From: Roseovarius lutimaris
Lineage (GTDB): Bacteria; Pseudomonadota; Alphaproteobacteria; Rhodobacterales; Rhodobacteraceae
Length of the DNA: 64,000 bases
NCBI RefSeq assembly: GCF_900115165.1
Contig: NZ_FOVP01000004.1
Location: forward strand, 124,001 to 188,000
Direction: 5' to 3'
The position numbers were made by a program, and so were the translations under genes. The notes below the pieces were generated by a model. It worked only from the letters and a program-made list of their open reading frames with translations, was not told where the DNA came from and ran no database searches. This document shows, one piece after another, positions 43,924 through 52,961 of this stretch (its first letter is position 1; the number at the start of each line of letters is the position of its first letter).

Positions 43924-45974
43924 CCGCGACGTTGATTTTTGACCCACTTTTGCCGGTGCTGCTGATTGCGGTACTTGGTGGCCTTCTGGCCGCCGGGCTT
44001 GCGCTTGCCATCTGGCGCGGCTTGTCGGGCTGGGCGTTTCGCGCGCTTGCCGGGCTGGTCATTCTCGGGGCCCTGATGGGGCCGGTTTATCAACAGGAAG
44101 ACCGCGCGCCGCTGTCGGATATCGTGATGATCGTCGAGGATGAGAGCGCCAGTCAGGGGCTGGCGGATCGCGCCGCCATGACCGCTTCGGCGGCCGATAC
44201 ACTGGAGGCGCGGCTTGAGGCGCGCGACAACACCGAGGTGCGCCGCATCCGTGTGCCCGATGCGCCCGACAATGGCGGCACCCAGATGATGACCGAACTG
44301 GCCCAGGCCATGGCCGAAGAGCCGCAGGGCCGGATTGCCGGTGTGATCCTGCTGTCGGATGGGCGTTTGCACGATGCTGATCGCGCGCCACCCCTGCCTG
44401 CGCCGATGCATCTTTTGCATACCGGGCGCGCGGGCGATTGGGATCGCCGTTTGCGGATCGAGAATGCCCCCGCCTTTGCCATCCTGGGCGAAGAGGTGCG
44501 CATGACCCTGACCATCACCGATGAAGGGGCCGGTCCGCCGGGCGTAACAAGTGTGCCGCTTGATATCTCGGTCGATGGGGATGAACCGCGCCGCTTTGAG
44601 GTGGCCCTGGGACAGACAATTGATTTGCCGCTGATCCTTCCGCATGGCGGGCGCAACGTTCTGCAATTCACCACGCCCGCCGCCGAGGGCGAACTTACGG
44701 ATCGCAACAACACCGCGCTGGTCCAGATCAATGGCGTGCGCGATCGCCTGAGCGTGCTTTTGGTGTCGGGTCAGCCGCACCCCGGCACGCGGACATGGCG
44801 CAACCTTCTAAAATCCGACAGCTCGGTTGATCTTGTGCATTTCACCATCCTGCGGCCACCGGAAAAACAGGACGGCGTGCCGGTGCGGGAACTGTCGCTT
44901 ATCGCCTTTCCGACGCGCGAATTGTTTTTGGAAAAGGTCGATGATTTCGATTTGATCATCTTTGATCGCTACCGGCGGCGCGGTATCCTGCCGTCGATCT
45001 ATCTCGACAATATCCGCCAGTATGTCGAAAACGGCGGCGCGGTGCTGTTTGCGGCAGGGCCGGATTTTGCCGGCGCCGAAAGCATCTATCGCGGACCTTT
45101 CGAGCAAATCGTTCCCGCCCGCCCCACCGCGCGGGTGGTCGAAGAAGGCTATCGCCCCAGGGTGAGCGATCTTGGCCGCCGCCATCCGGTGACCGCAGGC
45201 TTGCAGGCCGAGGGTGCCGAGGCGGGTGATTGGGGCCGCTGGATGCGCCAGATCGAGGTCAGCCAGACCTCTGGCGATGTGGTAATGTCGGGCGTGGGGG
45301 ATCGGCCGCTGTTGCTGCTTGACCGGGTTGGCGAGGGGCGCGTCGCGCTATTGGCCTCGGATCACGCCTGGCTTTGGGGCCGCGGGTTTGAAGGCGGCGG
45401 GCCGCAGCTTGAACTGTTGCGGCGTCTCGCGCATTGGATGATGAAGGAACCCGAACTTGAGGAAGAGGCGCTTTGGGCCGAGGCCACCGGCCAGCAGATG
45501 CGGGTCATCCGCCGCTCGCTTGACGACAGGGTCGGCGCGCTCAGCATCACCACCCCGTCGGGCGAGGTGATTGAACGCGAGATGACAGAGGTATCGCCGG
45601 GGCGGTTCGAGCTTGTCTATGACGGGCCGGAAATCGGGCTTTACCGCCTGGAAAACGACGATCAGAACGCGGTGATCGGTCTTGGGCCAGCTGCACCGGT
45701 GGAGTTTGAACAGACCATCGCCAGCGCCGAGGCCCTGCAACCGCTGATCAGCGGGACAAACGGCGGCGTTCGCGCGCTTGCCGATGGTGTGCCGGGCATT
45801 CGCGAGGTGCGCACAGGCCGCCCCGCCGCCGGGCGCGGCTGGATCGGAATCACGCCGCGCGACGCCTATGAAACCCGCAGCGTGAGCCAGATGCCGCTTT
45901 TGCCGGCATGGCTTACCCTGCTGTTGGTGTCAGGATTGATTCTGTCGGGATGGCTGCGCGAGGGGCGACGCTAG
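43920..45974 (+). CDS. Membrane protein with glutamine-amidotransferase-like domain
   Basis: 684 residues, last gene of the MoxR operon. Two N-terminal helices (PLLPVLLIAVLGGLLAAGLA; AFRALAGLVILGALM) and one C-terminal helix (AWLTLLLVSGLILSGW) bracket a long probably periplasmic region. That region has a vWA-like part (DIVMIVEDESAS, GVILLSDGRLHD) and a class-I-amidotransferase-like part (LIIFDRYRRRGILPSIYLDN, FAAGPDFAG). No catalytic Cys is obvious there, so that domain is probably structural. Homologues accompany moxR/DUF4159 operons; their substrate is unknown. Confidence 0.8.
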   Translation: MTATLIFDPLLPVLLIAVLGGLLAAGLALAIWRGLSGWAFRALAGLVILGALMGPVYQQEDRAPLSDIVMIVEDESASQGLADRAAMTASAADTLEARLEARDNTEVRRIRVPDAPDNGGTQMMTELAQAMAEEPQGRIAGVILLSDGRLHDADRAPPLPAPMHLLHTGRAGDWDRRLRIENAPAFAILGEEVRMTLTITDEGAGPPGVTSVPLDISVDGDEPRRFEVALGQTIDLPLILPHGGRNVLQFTTPAAEGELTDRNNTALVQINGVRDRLSVLLVSGQPHPGTRTWRNLLKSDSSVDLVHFTILRPPEKQDGVPVRELSLIAFPTRELFLEKVDDFDLIIFDRYRRRGILPSIYLDNIRQYVENGGAVLFAAGPDFAGAESIYRGPFEQIVPARPTARVVEEGYRPRVSDLGRRHPVTAGLQAEGAEAGDWGRWMRQIEVSQTSGDVVMSGVGDRPLLLLDRVGEGRVALLASDHAWLWGRGFEGGGPQLELLRRLAHWMMKEPELEEEALWAEATGQQMRVIRRSLDDRVGALSITTPSGEVIEREMTEVSPGRFELVYDGPEIGLYRLENDDQNAVIGLGPAAPVEFEQTIASAEALQPLISGTNGGVRALADGVPGIREVRTGRPAAGRGWIGITPRDAYETRSVSQMPLLPAWLTLLLVSGLILSGWLREGRR

Positions 45975-46008
45975 CCGAGGCATCACCTGCCCTCACAGGT
46001 CGTTTCGC

Positions 46009-46368
46009 TTATGGTTTAAGTTCGACCCGCACGGCCTCGCCTGACCAGCCATCGACCGAACAATGCGCTTTCACGAAAATCTCTCGCGTGCCGTCCGGCA
46101 GGGTCAGGCTGGTCAATGACCGGGTAAAGGGCTGTTCGTTGACATGCGGGTGATGCAGAACCCGATAGCCAAGGCGATTGCCGTCTTTATCCAGCACCTC
46201 CCACCCATCGACATAGTGGTCCCAGCCGGTATCGGGATGCTCGACCGTTACATCCACACGCCAGGCCATGCCCGATTTTCCGACTTTGACGTCAAGCACT
46301 TCAGGATCGCTCGCCATAGCCGCAGAGGCCAGAACAAGCGCGGTTAGGGTAAGGCTGATCTGTTTCAT
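46009..46368 (-). CDS. Small periplasmic hypothetical protein
   Basis: 119 residues with a signal peptide (MKQISLTLTALVLASAAMAS). The mature part reads WRVDVTVEHPDTGWDHYVDG, WEVLDKDGNRLGYRVLHHPH and ends EIFVKAHCSVDGWSG. The HHPHVNE histidine cluster could bind metal, but this is a guess. A longer frame adds 12 codons lacking signal-peptide character, so the ATG at 46368 is used. It converges on the MoxR operon. Confidence 0.7.
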   Translation of the reverse strand: MKQISLTLTALVLASAAMASDPEVLDVKVGKSGMAWRVDVTVEHPDTGWDHYVDGWEVLDKDGNRLGYRVLHHPHVNEQPFTRSLTSLTLPDGTREIFVKAHCSVDGWSGEAVRVELKP

Positions 46369-46404
46369 AGCGCGTAATATAGCGTATTCTTGCGGGAATG
46401 ACAC

Positions 46405-47124
46405 TCACGACTGTGTGTGGCTGTCGCCGGTATCGGGCTGCATCAGAACGGCGCGCGACTGCGATGCAAATTCGCGGCGCAGCAGCAGTAAGATGGTCAC
46501 CGCCGTTGCCAGCAAAAGCGCCTCTGATCCCAAGATCCAGGCCGCCGTGGCGAGCGCAAAGTAAAGCGAGCGCAGGCCGCGATTGAACCCGCGTGCGGCG
46601 GTAATGTTGATCTCTCCGGCCTTGCGCGCCCGAATCAGAGCGCGAGGGTCGCTCGCGTCATTCGGCACGGCGGCCATCAGAACGGCGCAATATCCAAACA
46701 GCCGATTCGACCAGACGAATTTCAAAAAGGCATTGGCCAGAAACAGCAGGATGACCAGAATCTTGACCTCCCAGACAACGAGAGGTTCCTGTCCGGGGGT
46801 AAGATCGCCGGCGATGCCGATTACCTGATCAAGATCCCCCAAAAGCGCCAGAGACCCGCCAATCGCAATCAGGGTTGCCGAGGCGAGAAACGATGTGCCC
46901 TGTCGAAGAGTGCCCAGAATATGTGCGTCGAAGATGCGCGGGTCGCGCGTGATCATCTCGACCATCCATTCACGCCGGTATTGCGCCATCAGGCCCGACA
47001 CGGAAGGCCAGCTTTTCGGCGCGTTGTCGATCAGCAAGCCGATAAACGCCCATGACCCGAACAGCAGCAAAAGCGCCGCCAAATCAAGCCTGTTGAAATG
47101 TGTGAAAAGATCGGTCCATGACAT
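46405..47124 (-). CDS. DUF599 family membrane protein
   Basis: 239 residues with four or so hydrophobic segments (LAALLLLFGSWAFIGLLI; FLASATLIAIGGSLALL; VKILVILLFLANAFLKFVWS; C-terminal LLLATAVTILLLL). The loop text RREWMVEMITRDPRIFDAHI and RGFNRGLRSLYFALA fits the DUF599 family, whose role is unknown. It starts 83 bases from glcD in the opposite direction, sharing the promoter region. Confidence 0.8.
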   Translation of the reverse strand: MSWTDLFTHFNRLDLAALLLLFGSWAFIGLLIDNAPKSWPSVSGLMAQYRREWMVEMITRDPRIFDAHILGTLRQGTSFLASATLIAIGGSLALLGDLDQVIGIAGDLTPGQEPLVVWEVKILVILLFLANAFLKFVWSNRLFGYCAVLMAAVPNDASDPRALIRARKAGEINITAARGFNRGLRSLYFALATAAWILGSEALLLATAVTILLLLRREFASQSRAVLMQPDTGDSHTQS

Positions 47125-47153
47125 GATAGCACAGTAGCGTCGGAAGGTTTAAC

Positions 47154-47191
47154 TTGCCATAAGCAAAAATTGGTTATATTTTATTACCAAT
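47154..47191 (+). promoter_or_regulatory. glcDEF promoter with GntR-like operator
   Basis: TTGCCA (47154-47159) and TATTTT (47177-47182) are spaced by 17 bases. Over the -10 element lies the inverted repeat ATTGGT...ACCAAT (47169-47174 and 47186-47191, 11-base centre). TTGGT/ACCAA boxes are the kind bound by FadR-subfamily GntR regulators such as GlcC. No regulator gene is in the window. Confidence 0.55.
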
Positions 47192-47207
47192 AATAGGGAG
47201 TGCGATC

Positions 47208-48647
47208 ATGGAAATGCCAACCCCCAAGCCAGAAATCATCGCCCGCAAGGCGGAGCTCATCAAGCGTTTGCATGAGGTCATGCCAAAAGATGCGGTAATT
47301 TCTGATCCGTCGGAAACCCGCGTTTACGAATGCGACGCTTTGACGGCTTACAAATGCGCGCCCCTGCTTGCCGTTCTGCCATCAAGCACCAAAGAGGTGT
47401 CTGATGCGCTTCGGATTTGTCATGAGATGGGCGTGCCGGTTGTGCCGCGCGGCTCTGGCACCTCGCTTGCAGGCGGGGCCTTGCCGACCGCCGATAGCGT
47501 TATTCTCGGGGTTGCGCGTCTGAGTGACGTGCTTGAAACCGATTATGACAACCGCTTTATCAAGGTTCAGACCGGGCGCACCAACCTGAGTGTGACCGGC
47601 GCGGTCGAGGAAAACGGATTTTTCTACGCCCCCGATCCGTCATCGCAGCTTGCCTGTGCCATCGCGGGCAATATCGCGATGAATTCGGGCGGCGCGCATT
47701 GTCTGAAATACGGGGTGACGACCAACAACCTCATGGGGGTCACCATGGTGCTTATGGATGGCACAGTGACCGAAATCGGCGGCACATTCCTTGACGCCGA
47801 GGGGCTTGATCTTTTGGGGCTTATCTGTGGCTCTGAGGGACAGCTTGGCGTTGTCACCGAGGCAACCCTGCGCATCCTGCACAAGCCCGAAGGCGCGCGG
47901 CCCGTGTTGATTGGTTTTGACAGCAACGAAGTTGCGGGTGCCTGTGTGTCCGATATCATCAAGGCCGGCGTTCTGCCGGTGGCGATCGAATTCATGGACC
48001 GTCCCTGCATCGAGGCGACCGAGGATTTCGCCAAAGCTGGCTATCCGATGTGCGAGGCGCTTTTGATCGTCGAGGTCGAAGGATCAGACGCCGAAATCGA
48101 CGAACAGCTTGCGCTGATCGAAGAGATCGCGCGCCGCCACAACCCGGTCGAGCTGCGCCAGAGCCGGTCAGCCGAAGAAAGCGCCAAGATCTGGCTTGGC
48201 CGCAAATCCGCCTTTGGGGCGATGGGGCAGATCAACGATTACATGTGCCTTGATGGCACGATCCCGGTCAGCGAGCTGCCGCATGTCCTTAGGCGCATCG
48301 GCGAGATGAGCCGTGAATTCGGCCTTGATGTGGCGAATGTGTTTCACGCGGGCGACGGCAACATGCACCCGCTGATCCTGTTTGATGCCAACAAGCCCGG
48401 CGATCTTGAGCTGTGTGAAGATCTCGGGGCCGAGATCCTCAAGCTCTGTGTCGAGGTGGGCGGTTGCCTGACCGGCGAGCATGGCGTCGGTATCGAGAAA
48501 CGCGATCTGATGACCCACCAATACGCCCCCGCCGACCTTGAGGCGCAGATGGCGGTCAAGGATGTGTTTGACGCCAAATGGCTGCTCAATCCGGCCAAGG
48601 TGTTTCCACTTTTGTCCTCGGACTCACATCGCGACGCGGCCGCCTGA
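47208..48647 (+). CDS. glcD: Glycolate oxidase FAD subunit
   Basis: 479 residues. An FAD-linked oxidase with the PCMH nucleotide-binding motif PRGSGTSLAGGALP, GNIAMNSGGAHCLKYGVT, and the C-terminal VFHAGDGNMHPLILFD and GCLTGEHGVGIEKRDLM segments typical of GlcD. With GlcE and GlcF it oxidises glycolate to glyoxylate and passes electrons to the quinone pool at the membrane. GGGAG precedes the ATG. Glycolate is a common algal product, which suits a marine lifestyle. Confidence 0.95.
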   Translation: MEMPTPKPEIIARKAELIKRLHEVMPKDAVISDPSETRVYECDALTAYKCAPLLAVLPSSTKEVSDALRICHEMGVPVVPRGSGTSLAGGALPTADSVILGVARLSDVLETDYDNRFIKVQTGRTNLSVTGAVEENGFFYAPDPSSQLACAIAGNIAMNSGGAHCLKYGVTTNNLMGVTMVLMDGTVTEIGGTFLDAEGLDLLGLICGSEGQLGVVTEATLRILHKPEGARPVLIGFDSNEVAGACVSDIIKAGVLPVAIEFMDRPCIEATEDFAKAGYPMCEALLIVEVEGSDAEIDEQLALIEEIARRHNPVELRQSRSAEESAKIWLGRKSAFGAMGQINDYMCLDGTIPVSELPHVLRRIGEMSREFGLDVANVFHAGDGNMHPLILFDANKPGDLELCEDLGAEILKLCVEVGGCLTGEHGVGIEKRDLMTHQYAPADLEAQMAVKDVFDAKWLLNPAKVFPLLSSDSHRDAAA

Positions 48648-48667
48648 CCGGCGAAAGGATTATCAAC

Positions 48668-49816
48668 ATGCTGACCCCAAAAACCGAAGACGATCTGGCC
48701 CGGATCGTCGCCGAGACCGAGGCGCCGCTGCGCATTCAGGGCGGCGGCACACGACCCATCGGGATGCCGACCAATGGCACCGTCCTGAGCACAAGTGCGC
48801 TTTCGGGGATCGAGCTTTATGACCCCGGATCGTTGACGCTTGTCGCCAGGGCAGGCACGCCGGTGGCCGAGATCGAGGCCGCGCTGGACGCCGAGGGCCA
48901 GCGTCTTGCCTTTGAACCGATGGATCACCGCGGCCTTTTGGGCACAACCGGCACGCCGACGATTGGCGGGGTGGCAGCGGCCAATGTCAGCGGTCCGCGC
49001 CGTATTCAATCCGGCGCGGCGCGTGATTTCATGCTTGGCGTGCGCTTTGTCGACGGACGCGGACAGATCATCAAGAATGGCGGCCGGGTGATGAAGAATG
49101 TCACCGGCTATGATCTGGTCAAGCTGATGGCGGGAAGCTACGGCACATTGGGCGTGCTGACCGAAATCTCGCTCAAGGTGCTACCAAAACCGCGTGCCAC
49201 CGGCGTGATGCTGATCGAAGGGTTGAGCGATGACCGGGCGGTCACAGCGCTAAGTCGCGCCCTCGGCTCGCCCTTTGAGGTGAGCGGCGCGGCGCATCTG
49301 CAAAAGGGTCAGGACGGGGCGCCTGTGACAATGATCCGGCTGGAAGGTTTCGAAAGCTCGGTCGCCTATCGCGCAGGGGAGTTGGGCAAATCTCTGGCTG
49401 ACTTTGGCGAATTCACGCTGGAAACCGACCCTGAGAAAACCGCTGCTGGCTGGGCGCATATCCGGGATGTGGTGCCGTTTCAGGGGCGCGACGGCGATGT
49501 CTGGCGGCTCTCGGTCAAGCCAAGTGACGCGCCGGGTGTCGTGGCCAGACTGTCCGGGGCAGAGGCGTTTTACGACTGGGGGGGCGGTCTTATCTGGCTT
49601 TTGGCGCCAGAGGGCTCGGGCGTAAACGCTCGGAGCATCCGCGCCGCCGTGGCAAAGGTTGGCGGGCATGCCACGCTTATCCGCGGCACCCCGTCTCAGG
49701 GCGCGTTCCAGCCGCTATCGCCTGCCGTGGCCGCACTTCAGGATGGGTTGCGCCGGAAATTCGACCCAAGGCAAATTCTCAATCCCGGACTGATGACCGA
49801 AGGACAGGCGGCTTAG
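48668..49816 (+). CDS. glcE: Glycolate oxidase FAD-binding subunit
   Basis: 382 residues, a shorter FAD-linked oxidase. Motifs: LRIQGGGTRPIG, GTTGTPTIGGVAAANVSGPR, KNGGRVMKNVTGYDLVKLMA, SYGTLGVLTEISLKVLP. AAAGGA precedes the ATG at 48668; the open frame extends 30 codons into glcD but lacks a ribosome site. It follows glcD by 20 bases and precedes glcF by two bases. Confidence 0.94.
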   Translation: MLTPKTEDDLARIVAETEAPLRIQGGGTRPIGMPTNGTVLSTSALSGIELYDPGSLTLVARAGTPVAEIEAALDAEGQRLAFEPMDHRGLLGTTGTPTIGGVAAANVSGPRRIQSGAARDFMLGVRFVDGRGQIIKNGGRVMKNVTGYDLVKLMAGSYGTLGVLTEISLKVLPKPRATGVMLIEGLSDDRAVTALSRALGSPFEVSGAAHLQKGQDGAPVTMIRLEGFESSVAYRAGELGKSLADFGEFTLETDPEKTAAGWAHIRDVVPFQGRDGDVWRLSVKPSDAPGVVARLSGAEAFYDWGGGLIWLLAPEGSGVNARSIRAAVAKVGGHATLIRGTPSQGAFQPLSPAVAALQDGLRRKFDPRQILNPGLMTEGQAA

Positions 49817-49818
49817 AT

Positions 49819-51141
49819 ATGAAAACCGAATTCACCGCAGAGCAGCTAAAAGACCCCAAGATCACCCGTGCGAACGAGATTCTGCGCTCTTGCGTGCATT
49901 GCGGGTTCTGCACCGCCACCTGCCCCACCTATCAGGTGCTCGGCGACGAGCTTGATAGCCCGCGAGGCCGAATTTACCTGATCAAGGACATGTTGGAGAA
50001 CGACCGCATGCCGGATGCGAAAACGGTCAAGCATATTGATCGTTGCCTGTCCTGTCTGGCCTGTATGACGACCTGCCCGTCGGGGGTGCATTACATGCAT
50101 CTTGTTGATCACGCACGCGAATATATCGAAGAACGCTACAAGCGCCCGATTGGCGACCGCGCCCTGCGCTGGATTCTCGCTCGTATCCTGCCCTATCCGA
50201 CGCGGTTTCGTCTTGCCTTGTTGGGGGCCAAGATCGGTCGCCCCTTTGCGCGCCTGATGCCCGATGCACGTCTGCGCGCGATGCTTGAAATGGCGCCAAA
50301 GCAAGTTCCCGCCGTAAGCCGCAATGACGACCCGCAAAGTTTTGCCCCGCAAGGCGCGCGCAAAAAGCGCGTGGCGCTGATGACGGGCTGTGCGCAGAAG
50401 GCGCTGAATACCGATATCAACGATGCCACAATCCGCCTTTTGACGCGGCTTGGCTGCGAGGTGGTGGTGGCCGAGGGGGCCGGGTGTTGTGGTGCCCTGA
50501 CCCATCACATGGGCAAATCCGATGAAAGCCACCGCACCGCCGCCAGAAACATCCGCGCCTGGGCGCGCGAAATGGATGGCGGCGGGCTTGATGCAATCGT
50601 GATCAACACCTCGGGCTGTGGCACGACGGTCAAGGATTACGGCCATATGTTCCGCCACGACGCCCTGGCAAAAGATGCCGCGCGGGTGTCGGAGATTGCA
50701 ATGGACGTCTCCGAGGTTCTGATGCAGCTTGACCTGCCGACGGGCGGCGCGCCCGCGATGACCGTCGCCTATCACGCGGCCTGCTCGCTGCAACATGGCC
50801 AGCAGATCAAGACCTTTCCCAAGGACCTGTTGAAACGCGCCGGGTTTGGCGTGGTTGAACCGGCCGATAGCCACCTGTGCTGTGGCTCGGCGGGCACCTA
50901 TAACCTGATGCAGCCGGAAATCTCGAAACAGCTCAAGGATCGCAAGGTGCGCACGCTTGAGGCCAAGAACCCCGATGTGATCGCGGCCGGTAATATCGGC
51001 TGCATGATGCAGATCGGCTCGGCCACAGGGGTGCCGATTGTGCATACCGTCGAGCTTTTGGATTGGGCCACGGGCGGGCCTAAACCGCCCGCGATGGAGC
51101 GCGCGGCACAGGGCATGACAGGGGTTCCCATTCTACGGTAA
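49819..51141 (+). CDS. glcF: Glycolate oxidase iron-sulfur subunit
   Basis: 440 residues. Two 4Fe-4S clusters are bound by C25-C28-C31-C35 and C76-C79-C82-C86. Two CCG domains follow (GAGCCGALTHH; SHLCCGSAGTYN), with further Cys pairs (GCAQKAL, AACSLQHG). It carries electrons from the FAD subunits towards quinone. Last gene of glcDEF; the next gene starts 61 bases later with its own ribosome site. Confidence 0.95.
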   Translation: MKTEFTAEQLKDPKITRANEILRSCVHCGFCTATCPTYQVLGDELDSPRGRIYLIKDMLENDRMPDAKTVKHIDRCLSCLACMTTCPSGVHYMHLVDHAREYIEERYKRPIGDRALRWILARILPYPTRFRLALLGAKIGRPFARLMPDARLRAMLEMAPKQVPAVSRNDDPQSFAPQGARKKRVALMTGCAQKALNTDINDATIRLLTRLGCEVVVAEGAGCCGALTHHMGKSDESHRTAARNIRAWAREMDGGGLDAIVINTSGCGTTVKDYGHMFRHDALAKDAARVSEIAMDVSEVLMQLDLPTGGAPAMTVAYHAACSLQHGQQIKTFPKDLLKRAGFGVVEPADSHLCCGSAGTYNLMQPEISKQLKDRKVRTLEAKNPDVIAAGNIGCMMQIGSATGVPIVHTVELLDWATGGPKPPAMERAAQGMTGVPILR

Positions 51142-51202
51142 TGCGCCCTATTTTGGCCTCAAACGGATGTTAATCCGCCGGTATTCCATTTTCGGAGGGC
51201 CC

Positions 51203-52009
51203 ATGCTGCGCACGATATCTCTTTCGCTGTCGATCTTGTTGTTTGCGAATGGCGCTTGGGCACAGGACAGCCGTCTTGAACGTTTGGATACCGGTGATGC
51301 CACCCGCCAGTGGGAGGCCGTTGGCCGCCTTGAGTTGGCCGGCAAAGGGTTTTGCACCGGGTCTCTGGTCGCGCCCGATCTGGTGCTCACGGCGGCACAT
51401 TGCCTTTATGACAAGGCAAGTGGCAAACGCATTGATCCGGCACGGATCGAGTTCATGGCAGGCTGGCGCAATGGGCGCGCTGCGGCCTATCGGTCGGTGC
51501 GGCGCGCGGTGACGCATCCCGACTATGATTTCGCCAATGGCGTAACGGCCGACCGCGTGCGCAACGATGTGGCGCTTCTGGAGTTGCATCATCCGATCAA
51601 GAACACCCGCGTGACCCCGTTTGAAACCGACGAACGCCCCCGCAAGGGTCAGCGGATCGGCGTGGTCAGCTATGGCAAGGACCGCGCCGAGGCGCCCTCG
51701 CTTCAGAATATATGCGAGGTTCTGGCCCGCCAGCAGGGGGTTCTGGTGATGTCCTGTGATGTCAATTTCGGATCGTCCGGCGCGCCAATCTTTAGCTTTG
51801 AGGGCGGCACCCCGCGAATCGTGTCGGTTGTCTCTGCCATGGCCGAGGTGGACGGGCGCAAGGTGTCGCTTGGCACACAGCTTGTTGATCCCCTGCGCGT
51901 GCTGCGCGCCGCGCTGGACGCCGGCCAAGGCGTGTTTCAGGATGCCGCACCGAAGATGTTCACCAGCGGTACAAACCGCGAGATGGGCGCCAAGTTCTTG
52001 AAGCCATGA
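51203..52009 (+). CDS. Exported trypsin-like serine protease (first of tandem pair)
   Basis: 268 residues with a signal peptide (MLRTISLSLSILLFANGAWA). The S1 triad is complete: His66 in TAAHC, Asp122 in NDVALLEL and Ser192 in NFGSSGAP. GSSGA replaces the usual GDSGG, as in several bacterial glutamyl-endopeptidase-like enzymes. Ribosome site GGAGG at the right distance from ATG 51203. It overlaps the next gene by four bases, and the two proteins are clear paralogues (GFCTG.L.AP..VLTAAHC, FGSSGAP). Confidence 0.88.
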   Translation: MLRTISLSLSILLFANGAWAQDSRLERLDTGDATRQWEAVGRLELAGKGFCTGSLVAPDLVLTAAHCLYDKASGKRIDPARIEFMAGWRNGRAAAYRSVRRAVTHPDYDFANGVTADRVRNDVALLELHHPIKNTRVTPFETDERPRKGQRIGVVSYGKDRAEAPSLQNICEVLARQQGVLVMSCDVNFGSSGAPIFSFEGGTPRIVSVVSAMAEVDGRKVSLGTQLVDPLRVLRAALDAGQGVFQDAAPKMFTSGTNREMGAKFLKP

Positions 52010-52824
52010 GAGTGTTTCGCGCCCTTCTACCGTTTATCCTGGCGGCGGGTTTGCCGGGCACCGGCGCACTGGCCGAAACCAGCGGGTTGATCCGCCTGAC
52101 CGATCGGGACGATCTTTTCGGATGGGAGGCCGTTGGCCGGATCGACATCGGAACCTCCGGCTTTTGCACCGGCGTTCTGATCGCCCCCGATCAGGTTCTG
52201 ACCGCCGCGCATTGCGTCTATGACCGCGCGGGCAAACCCGTTGATGCCCGCACATTGCGCTTTCGCGCCGGGCTGCGCGACGGCGTCGTCGTCGCCGAGC
52301 GCGGCGTGGCCCGTTATGCCGCGATCAAGGGCTATGACCCGGACGCCGGCGTGACCGCCGACAATATTCGCCGCGATGTCGCCCTGCTGGAACTTGCCAA
52401 ACCGATCCAAAGCGCCGTTGCCGCGCCTTTCGTTCTGAATGGCGGCGGCACAAAAGGACAGCGCGTCAGCGTCGTGTCCTATGGGGCAAACCGCGAAAAG
52501 GCCCCGTCGTGGCAACGCGATTGCGGCCTGACCTGGCGCGCCAAGGGGATCATGGCGTTTGATTGCAACGTGATCTTCGGCTCGTCCGGCGCGCCGGTAT
52601 TTGCCCGCGATGGCGGCCGGGCGCGAATTCTGTCGCTGATCAGTGGCGGTAACTGGCAAGCCAAAGACAAGGTCGCCTACGGGATGGATCTGCCGGTCCT
52701 TGTCAAAGATCTGAAACGCGACTTGCGCGCAACCGCCCCGGTAACCCCGGCGAACACGGGGTTCCGCCGGATCGATGTCGGCACCGACCGGCGCGCCTCG
52801 GGCGCGAAATTCGCCAAACCCTGA
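52006..52824 (+). CDS. Exported trypsin-like serine protease (second of tandem pair)
   Basis: 272 residues with a signal peptide (MRVFRALLPFILAAGLPGTG). Triad His69, Asp124 and Ser194 in the same motifs as the upstream paralogue. The ATG overlaps the upstream TGA, so both are made together. The C-termini of both end GAKF(L/A)KP, a shared tail of unknown meaning. They probably act in the periplasm or outside; targets are unknown. Confidence 0.88.
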   Translation: MRVFRALLPFILAAGLPGTGALAETSGLIRLTDRDDLFGWEAVGRIDIGTSGFCTGVLIAPDQVLTAAHCVYDRAGKPVDARTLRFRAGLRDGVVVAERGVARYAAIKGYDPDAGVTADNIRRDVALLELAKPIQSAVAAPFVLNGGGTKGQRVSVVSYGANREKAPSWQRDCGLTWRAKGIMAFDCNVIFGSSGAPVFARDGGRARILSLISGGNWQAKDKVAYGMDLPVLVKDLKRDLRATAPVTPANTGFRRIDVGTDRRASGAKFAKP

Positions 52825-52937
52825 TCGCGCTGCGGGTCTTGAAACAACAAAATACGCCCCCCACATTATAGACATCCGGCGCCGCCTCGCGGGCCGGGTG
52901 GATCAAACGCCTGTCCCATCAGGGAAGGCACCAATCA

Positions 52938-52961
52938 GGTATCGCTCAATGGAGGATGACC
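52938..52961 (+). promoter_or_regulatory. ROSE-type RNA thermometer before hsp20
   Basis: The ribosome-site hairpin is complete. GGU-AUC-(G)-CUC (52938-52947) pairs with GAG-GAU-(G)-ACC (52952-52961) around the loop AAUG. It contains the ROSE signature UCGCU opposite AGGA with one unpaired G, ends one base before the ATG, and buries the ribosome site. ROSE elements melt on heating and are typical of alphaproteobacterial small heat-shock genes. Confidence 0.8.
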
